In this document: positions 6,915-12,208 of the stretch, in pieces
Layout: the number at the start of each line of letters is the position of its first letter
Position numbering within the stretch: the stretch's first letter is position 1
Assembly: GCA_025458665.1 (NCBI GenBank)
Contig: JALOSG010000129.1
Span: forward strand, 1 to 12,208
DNA length: 12,208 bases
From: Serpentinimonas sp.
Lineage (GTDB): Bacteria; Pseudomonadota; Gammaproteobacteria; Burkholderiales; Burkholderiaceae_C
Direction: 5' to 3'
Made by a program: the position numbers and the translations under genes
Notes under the pieces: generated by a model
What the model saw: the letters and a program-made list of their open reading frames with translations, nothing else
Told to the model about the DNA's origin: nothing
Databases searched by the model: none

Positions 6915-7678
6915 GGTGCTGAAGAAGAGGTGGGGGTGTCGGGGGCCGTAGCTGTATCAACCGGGTCGGCGACGCCAGCCTTGGCGGGCTGAGGCTGGCA
7001 GTTGGCAGCTGGGGGTTCTTTCGATGGGTCCACTGCGATGCCGGGCTCCGAGGCCGAGGCCGAGGCCGGGGTCTGGGTCTGGGTCTGGGTCTGGGTCTGG
7101 GTCTGGGCCTGGGCGGAGTTCTGTGCCGACGCCTGGCCCGGCGTGGGGGCCTGCACCTTCTGCTCGGTCTGCTCCGGCTCGTCGAACAGCTTCATGAACT
7201 TGGCGCTGGCCAGCGTGCGCGCAAAGTCCTTGGACATGGGGCTGGGAATGGAGTAGTCGTCGATGTAGATGTCGAGCCCATCCATCACGTTGAAGTGCGG
7301 ATCGGCGAACAGCTTCTTCATGGCCGCGTTGCGCACGTCGGGCGACACGTCTTTGGCCACGAAGCGGGAAAAATCGGAATCTTTGGTGAGCCGGGCCACA
7401 TCTTCCAGGGTAGGCGGCGGCGCCTTGTCCTGGGCGGTGGCGGGCGGCTGGTCTTGCTCGCGGGCACCGCCAGTAGGCCCGGCAGCCACCGTGTCGGGCA
7501 CTGCCTGTGCCGACTTCGGCGCAAGCACCGGCGCGGCAGGCGCCGCCGGCACGCTGGCCACCGGCGCCTCGGGCACCGCTTCGCCAGGAGCCACCGGCGC
7601 CTCGGGCACCGCTTCGCCCGCCTGCTTCTGCACCTTGCGGCGCGACCAGCGGCTGAAGAAATTGTCGTCTTCAGCCAC
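6911..7678 (-). CDS. DUF3306-family protein with low-complexity linkers
   Basis: A 255-residue protein of unknown function. The family signature is the N-terminal NFFSRWSRRK (about residues 6-15); DUF3306 proteins are known companions of DUF3305, a polyferredoxin and a TorD protein in proteobacterial FDH loci. A conserved-looking core at about 100-180 (LTKDSDFSRFVAKDVSPDVR, then KKLFADPHFNVMDGLDIYID) is flanked by Pro/Ala/Val-rich and Gln-Thr-rich linkers that look disordered. The start is taken as GTG 7678 because GGAGG (7691-7687) sits 8 nt before it and the family motif starts right after; an ATG at 7747 would add 23 residues with no such site. It overlaps the end of DUF3305 by 8 nt and the ferredoxin start by 4 nt, so the three are translated as a coupled set. 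Confidence 0.85.
   Translation of the reverse strand: MAEDDNFFSRWSRRKVQKQAGEAVPEAPVAPGEAVPEAPVASVPAAPAAPVLAPKSAQAVPDTVAAGPTGGAREQDQPPATAQDKAPPPTLEDVARLTKDSDFSRFVAKDVSPDVRNAAMKKLFADPHFNVMDGLDIYIDDYSIPSPMSKDFARTLASAKFMKLFDEPEQTEQKVQAPTPGQASAQNSAQAQTQTQTQTQTQTPASASASEPGIAVDPSKEPPAANCQPQPAKAGVADPVDTATAPDTPTSSSAP
7050..7112 (-). repeat. Hexanucleotide microsatellites inside the DUF3306 gene
   Basis: On the plus strand GAGGCC occurs three times (7050-7067), then GTCTGG six times without interruption (7071-7106) plus one variant GCCTGG (7107-7112). In the protein these give an Ala-Ser repeat and a Gln-Thr repeat. A 6-bp unit changes linker length in steps of two residues without breaking the frame. 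Confidence 0.95.
7558..7618 (-). repeat. 33-bp-period direct repeat inside the DUF3306 gene
   Basis: A 28-bp sequence at 7558-7585 is repeated exactly at 7591-7618. The period of 33 bp is eleven codons and duplicates GEAVPEAPVA in the Pro/Ala-rich linker after the family's N-terminal motif. Confidence 0.93.
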
Positions 7679-8339
7679 CTTGCGGGCCTCCGGGGTTGCC
7701 GCCGCCCTTGCGCTTGGCTTCGGTGCTGATGCGTACCGGGTTGCCAAAGCGGTCGGTCAGGGTCTGGAAGCTCTGTGGGCGCTGGCGGCGCTTGGGCTCG
7801 GGCTGGTAGTGCTGGTTCACGAAAGCTGCCAGCCAATCGCACACCCGCGCGCTGGCCGGCACCTGGTCCACCTTTTCCTGGGCATCGAGCCAGCGGCCGG
7901 CGTCGTGGTAGCTCAGCGTCACGATCTGGGGCATGGGGGCGGGTTCGCCGTCCACCAGGGTGGGGGCCGCATCACCCTCGGCATCGGGCCGCCACATGAC
8001 CCAGAAACAGGGCTGCGGCGCGGTCAGGTTGAGGTAGTAGCCCTCGGCATCGTCGCGGAACAGTTCCACCGTGAACCCAGGGTACAGCCAGTGGGTGGTG
8101 CCTGCATCGGCATCGCCGGATGCGCCTTCCGGGCCATCGATCTGGAGCGGGCCCGGCCCGGCCGTCCACTGCGCCAGCTCGGGCATGTCGTGTTCGGTCA
8201 CCACGTCGGCCAACACCCAGCGCCAGGCCTGCCAGCGGCTCATGGGGCCGCTCACCGGCTCGCGGCGCATGACCACGGCGGTCATCAAGGTGGGCCGGGC
8301 ACCAGTGGGCGCCAGGGGCTCTGTTGTTGTCTCCTGCAT
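7671..8339 (-). CDS. DUF3305-family protein, first gene of the FDH accessory operon
   Basis: A 222-residue protein of unknown biochemical function. The family-like N-terminal part is VVMRREPVSGPMSRWQAWRW (residues 21-40), followed by short beta-rich segments (HWLYPGFTVELFRDDAEGYY, then CFWVMWRP) and a basic C-terminal tail (PKRRQRPQSFQTLTDRFGNP). There is no signal peptide, membrane helix or cysteine motif. DUF3305 is regularly found beside DUF3306, polyferredoxin and TorD genes in FDH loci, as here. ATG 8339 is chosen because the reading upstream of it lacks family character and contains the 13-bp tandem repeat. No Shine-Dalgarno precedes this ATG; an inverted repeat ends on it instead. An internal ATG at 8285 is the alternative start and also lacks a good ribosome site. 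Confidence 0.78.
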   Translation of the reverse strand: MQETTTEPLAPTGARPTLMTAVVMRREPVSGPMSRWQAWRWVLADVVTEHDMPELAQWTAGPGPLQIDGPEGASGDADAGTTHWLYPGFTVELFRDDAEGYYLNLTAPQPCFWVMWRPDAEGDAAPTLVDGEPAPMPQIVTLSYHDAGRWLDAQEKVDQVPASARVCDWLAAFVNQHYQPEPKRRQRPQSFQTLTDRFGNPVRISTEAKRKGGGNPGGPQGG

Positions 8340-8356
8340 ATGCGAATTTTCGCATA
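8339..8356. promoter_or_regulatory. 8-2-8 inverted repeat on the DUF3305 start codon
   Basis: On the plus strand TATGCGAA, TT, TTCGCATA: 8-bp perfect arms with a 2-bp centre. The left end coincides with the first base of the DUF3305 start codon, where a ribosome-binding site would normally be. It is AT-richer than the surroundings. A repressor operator is the simplest reading. The arms could form an RNA hairpin only with a larger loop, because two central bases are too few. Confidence 0.5.
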
Positions 8357-8440
8357 GGGGCCGCTGCCAGTATGCCCCTGGGGTTGCCACCGCTGCGCGG
8401 GCATCGGTGGCTGAAGCACAATGGAGGACGATCTGCCGGC

Positions 8441-8466
8441 CCTCATCCTCGGCCCTCATCCTCGGC
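8441..8466 (+). repeat. 13-bp tandem repeat upstream of the ligase gene
   Basis: CCTCATCCTCGGC occurs twice in direct succession (8441-8453 and 8454-8466), 20 bp before the preferred start at 8487. The unit is not a multiple of three, which argues that this stretch is leader and not coding sequence. Confidence 0.92.
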
Positions 8467-8486
8467 CATCACGCCACGCCCTACCC

Positions 8487-9860
8487 ATGAACGCCCCTTC
8501 CGCCTTCCCCTCCCCGTCCGCCTCCCTGGCCGAGCGCCTGCGCCAGCCCGGACACCCACACAGCCACGGCCGATTCTTCGTCACCGACATCGATGGCGTT
8601 TGTCGCGGCAAGCACCTGAGCACCGACAAACTGGCCGACATGCTGGAGGGGGGCGGCACCATCTCCAGCGCCGTGTTCGGCTGGGACATGGCCGACGACC
8701 TCTACACCGCCGATGTGGACTTTGCCCACCTGCACGCGCCACTGGGCGAGGTGGGCCTGCGGCTGGACCCCGCCACGGCGCGGCAGATTCCGTGGGACGA
8801 CGGTCGTTGGGTGGTGCTGGGCGAGCACTTGGCGCCCGATGGCAGCCCGCTGCCCATCTGCCCGCGCCAGGTGCTCAAGGGCGTGCTGCAACGCCTGAAC
8901 GCGGCCGGTTACAGCGCGCAGGTGGGTGTGGAGTTCGAATGGTTCGTGCTGCAGGAAACCGAACAGTCGGTACGTGCCCAAGGGTTCAAGGGGCTGAGCA
9001 CGGCCACGCAAGGCATCACCAACTACTCGCCATTCCGCATCGATGCGCAGAAAGCCTTCGTGGCCGATCTGTTCCGCTGGCTGCCCGAAGCCGATATCCC
9101 CATCGAGGCGCTGCACACCGAAGCCGGCCCGGGCAATTTCGAGGCCGCGCTGCGCTACGGCGAAGCCCTGCAAAGCGCGGACCGCGCCGTGCTGTTCAAG
9201 CAGGCAGTGCGCGAGATTGGCCGGCCACATGGCCTGCTGAACACGTTCATGGCCAAGTGGTCCATGGCCTACGGCGGTTGCGGCCAGCACATGCACCAGA
9301 GCCTCTGGCGCGATGGCCGGAACGTCTTCCATGAAGCAGCGGCTGGCTCGGGCGCCCCCAGCAAAACCCTGCGGCATTACATCGCCGGGCAGCTGCATGC
9401 ACTCCCCCACCTCATGGCGCTGTATGCACCCACCGTGAACAGCTACAAGCGGCTGGTCGATGGCATGCTGGCGCCGGTTCATGCCAACTGGGCGGTGGAT
9501 GACCGCCACGCCTCCCTGCGGGTGGTGCCTGGTGGCGCGCACAGCCAGCGGCTGGAAACCCGCGTTCCAGGCGCCGACGCCAACCCTTACCTGGCCATGG
9601 CGGCGGCCATTGCATCGGGCTTGTATGGCATAGAGCACCAGCTGGAACCCGGACCGGCGCGCACCGCCAGCGAACCCGGACCGCGCCTGCCGCGCACGCT
9701 GGAAGAAGCCACCGACTACATGGCCGGCTCGGCCCTCGCGCGTGAGCTGCTGGGCGGGCCGTTCATTGACCACTTCGTGCAGACGCGGCGCTGGGAACTG
9801 CGCCGCTTCCACAGCGCCGTGACCGACTGGGAACTGGCCCGCTATCTGGAACTGGTCTGA
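8487..9860 (+). CDS. Glutamine synthetase-family ATP-dependent ligase
   Basis: A 457-residue cytoplasmic enzyme of the glutamine synthetase superfamily, which joins glutamate to ammonia or to an amine using ATP. The N-terminal domain has TDIDGVCRGK (33-42), the D-x-x-G-x-x-R-G-K motif of PuuA/GlnT-like members. The catalytic domain has metal ligands E149 and E151 (VEFEWF), TEAGPGNFE (211-219), GCGQHMHQS (264-272), NSYKRLV (318-324) and RLETRVPGADANPYLA (355-370). The substrate cannot be read from sequence; gamma-glutamyl-polyamine synthetase-like and aromatic-amine glutamylating enzymes are relatives, and classic glutamine synthetase is less likely. An in-frame ATG at 8421 would add 22 residues encoded partly by the 13-bp repeat; neither start has a good Shine-Dalgarno. 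The gene diverges from DUF3305 and converges on boxA with a 22-bp gap. Confidence 0.88.
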   Translation: MNAPSAFPSPSASLAERLRQPGHPHSHGRFFVTDIDGVCRGKHLSTDKLADMLEGGGTISSAVFGWDMADDLYTADVDFAHLHAPLGEVGLRLDPATARQIPWDDGRWVVLGEHLAPDGSPLPICPRQVLKGVLQRLNAAGYSAQVGVEFEWFVLQETEQSVRAQGFKGLSTATQGITNYSPFRIDAQKAFVADLFRWLPEADIPIEALHTEAGPGNFEAALRYGEALQSADRAVLFKQAVREIGRPHGLLNTFMAKWSMAYGGCGQHMHQSLWRDGRNVFHEAAAGSGAPSKTLRHYIAGQLHALPHLMALYAPTVNSYKRLVDGMLAPVHANWAVDDRHASLRVVPGGAHSQRLETRVPGADANPYLAMAAAIASGLYGIEHQLEPGPARTASEPGPRLPRTLEEATDYMAGSALARELLGGPFIDHFVQTRRWELRRFHSAVTDWELARYLELV

Positions 9861-9875
9861 GTGGAACTGGTCTAG
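9846..9875 (+). repeat. 15-bp in-frame tandem duplication covering the ligase stop codon
   Basis: CTGGAACTGGTCTGA (9846-9860) is followed at once by GTGGAACTGGTCTAG (9861-9875), identical except for the first base and the last two. Both copies are in frame and read as LELV-stop and VELV-stop. The copy fills most of the 22-bp gap before the boxA stop. Confidence 0.88.
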
Positions 9876-9882
9876 GCCGGCT

Positions 9883-11180
9883 TCAGTACGTTTCCAGGTG
9901 CAGCCGGCCCTCGGCCTTCAGGCTGGCACCCAGGCGCTCCCAGTCCAGGCCGGCGTCCTTCACCACATCGCGCAGGGCCATGACCACGCCCTCCTCCATG
10001 CTCTTGAGCCCGCACACATAGATATAGGTGTTCGGGTCCTGCAGCAGGGGCACCAGATCGGCGGCGCGCTCGCGCATGAGGTCCTGCACGTAGCGCTTGG
10101 GCTGGCCCGGCGTGCGGCTGAACGCCAGGTTGATGTCGATGAAGTCTTTGGGCAGCTTCTGCAGAGGGCCAAAGTACGGCAGTTCCTGCTGCGTGCGGGC
10201 ACCAAAGAACAGCATGAGTTTGCCGCTCTCGAACTTGCCGCTGGCGCGCAGGCGCCGGCGCCACTCGGTCATGGCACGCATGGGAGCGCTGCCGGTGCCA
10301 GTGCAAATCATCACGATGTGCGACTTGGGGTGGTTGGGCATGAGGAAAGAAGCCCCGAAAGGCCCGATCACCTGCACCGTGTCGCCCACCTTCAGGTCGC
10401 ACAGGTAGTTCGATGCCACGCCATGCACCGGCTTGCCCTGGTGGTCTTCCAGCACCCGCTTCACCGTGAGCGAGAGGTTGTTGTACCCGGCGCGCTCGCC
10501 GTTGCGCGGGCTGGCAATGGAGTACTGGCGCGCGTGGTGCGGCTTGCCCTTGGCGTCCGTGCCGGGCGGAATCACGCCCACCGACTGGCCTTCCAGCACC
10601 GGGAAAGGCACGGTGCCCATGTCGAGGACGATGTGGTGCGTGGTGCTGGACGTGCCTGCCTCGCTCACCTGGAAATTGCCCACCACCGTGGCTGTGGTGG
10701 GCGCCTTCGGCCCATACAGGTTGGTGTACGGGTGCGCGGCCGACCACGGCGGCAACGTGGCGCCGTAGGCCGCGCTGTGGAAAACGTCGGCCTCGCCCGA
10801 ACCTGCGGCACCAGCCGCTTTGGCCAGCGCAGCGGCAGCCGCCTCCACCGCGCCGCCTTCCACGGGTTCCGCACCCGCGTCAGCGCCAACTGCTGCCTCC
10901 AGCTCTTCGGCCGGCAGCGGTGCGGGCAGTTCGTCCCAGCCCAGTTGCTCCTCGATCGAATAGGCGCGCACGCGCGGCATGTCGCGCCAGTTGTCTATCG
11001 AGCCCGTGGGGCACGGCGGCACACAGGCCATGCAGAGGTTGCACTTGTCCGCGTCGACCACGTAGTTGCGGTCGTCGTGGGTGATGGCACCCACGGGGCA
11101 CGTGGCCTCGCAGGTGTTGCAGCGTATGCAGATCTCCGGGTCGATCAGGTGCTGCTGGATGACAGCGGCGGTGGCAGACA

Positions 11181-11181
<1 letters not shown>
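9883..11181 (-). CDS. boxA: Benzoyl-CoA 2,3-epoxidase subunit A (reductase component)
   Basis: A 432-residue cytoplasmic reductase that passes electrons from NADPH to the diiron epoxidase BoxB in aerobic benzoyl-CoA degradation. The N-terminus has two 4Fe-4S motifs, C18/C21/C24/C28 and C47/C50/C53/C57. An Ala/Glu-rich linker (about 85-130) leads to a ferredoxin-NADP+ reductase module with FAD site RQYS (219-222) and NADP site CTGTGSAP (294-301); it ends in an aromatic residue (LETY), as in plant-type FNRs. The ferredoxin-plus-FNR architecture next to boxB identifies it. The ATG shares one base with the boxB TGA (TGATG) and has no Shine-Dalgarno of its own, so translation is coupled to boxB. 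Confidence 0.95.

Positions 11182-12208
<1,027 letters not shown>

Noticed and set aside
4734..6992. A 752-codon plus-strand frame opposite the polyferredoxin gene
   Set aside because: It is the antisense shadow of the polyferredoxin: rich in His, Gln, Gly and Ala with no domain, while the minus strand has clear cluster motifs.
7050..7112. The hexamer array as a CRISPR or iteron array
   Set aside because: Units are 6 bp without spacers, lie within a coding region and keep the reading frame; this is a simple microsatellite.
7679..7747. ATG at 7747 as the DUF3306 start
   Set aside because: The extension overlaps DUF3305, lacks family similarity and has no ribosome site, while GTG 7678 has GGAGG at 8-nt spacing.

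Overview
The window reads as high-GC betaproteobacterial DNA, most like Comamonadaceae (for example Acidovorax, Hydrogenophaga or Polaromonas). The reasons are the codon use, an aerobic benzoyl-CoA (box) pathway, and a formate-dehydrogenase (FDH) accessory cluster of DUF3305, DUF3306, a polyferredoxin, a TorD-like chaperone and a small Tat protein. The genus is an inference; no rRNA or tRNA gene is present. Nothing looks like a phage, transposon or CRISPR array.

Layout. (1) 1-111, minus strand: start of a small twin-arginine protein, cut by the window edge; FDH structural genes are expected beyond it. (2) 112-578: a divergent regulatory region. It holds a -24/-12 (sigma-54) promoter candidate facing the Tat gene, a GC-rich hairpin just after it, and a 19-bp palindrome with a degenerate neighbour about 116 bp upstream of the predicted start site. 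(3) 579-4117, plus strand: an NtrC-family response regulator and a membrane histidine kinase. (4) 4125-8339, minus strand: four closely spaced or overlapping genes in the transcription order DUF3305, DUF3306, six-motif polyferredoxin, TorD-like chaperone. (5) 8340-8486: a divergent intergenic region with a perfect inverted repeat on the DUF3305 start codon and a 13-bp tandem repeat. (6) 8487-9860, plus strand: a glutamine synthetase-family ligase. (7) 9883-12208, minus strand: boxA and the 3' part of boxB, overlapping by 1 nt.

How it fits together. The minus-strand genes 4125-8339 and the Tat gene at the left edge look like one FDH biogenesis and electron-transfer locus, interrupted by a two-component system on the other strand. 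The simplest model is that this pair controls the FDH operon from the divergent region. The regulator has an intact receiver, AAA+ ATPase core and Fis-type HTH, but the sigma-54 contact loop GAFTGA is replaced residue for residue by TNVHGH. Yet the neighbouring region contains a good -24/-12 candidate with a palindrome at the usual enhancer distance. That contradiction is the most interesting point in the window. The other notable features are a polyferredoxin with His in place of a cluster Cys, two in-frame tandem duplications that copy stop codons, and repeat-rich linkers in the DUF3306 protein. The right-hand part (GS-like ligase, BoxA, BoxB) belongs to a different metabolism, aromatic acid degradation.
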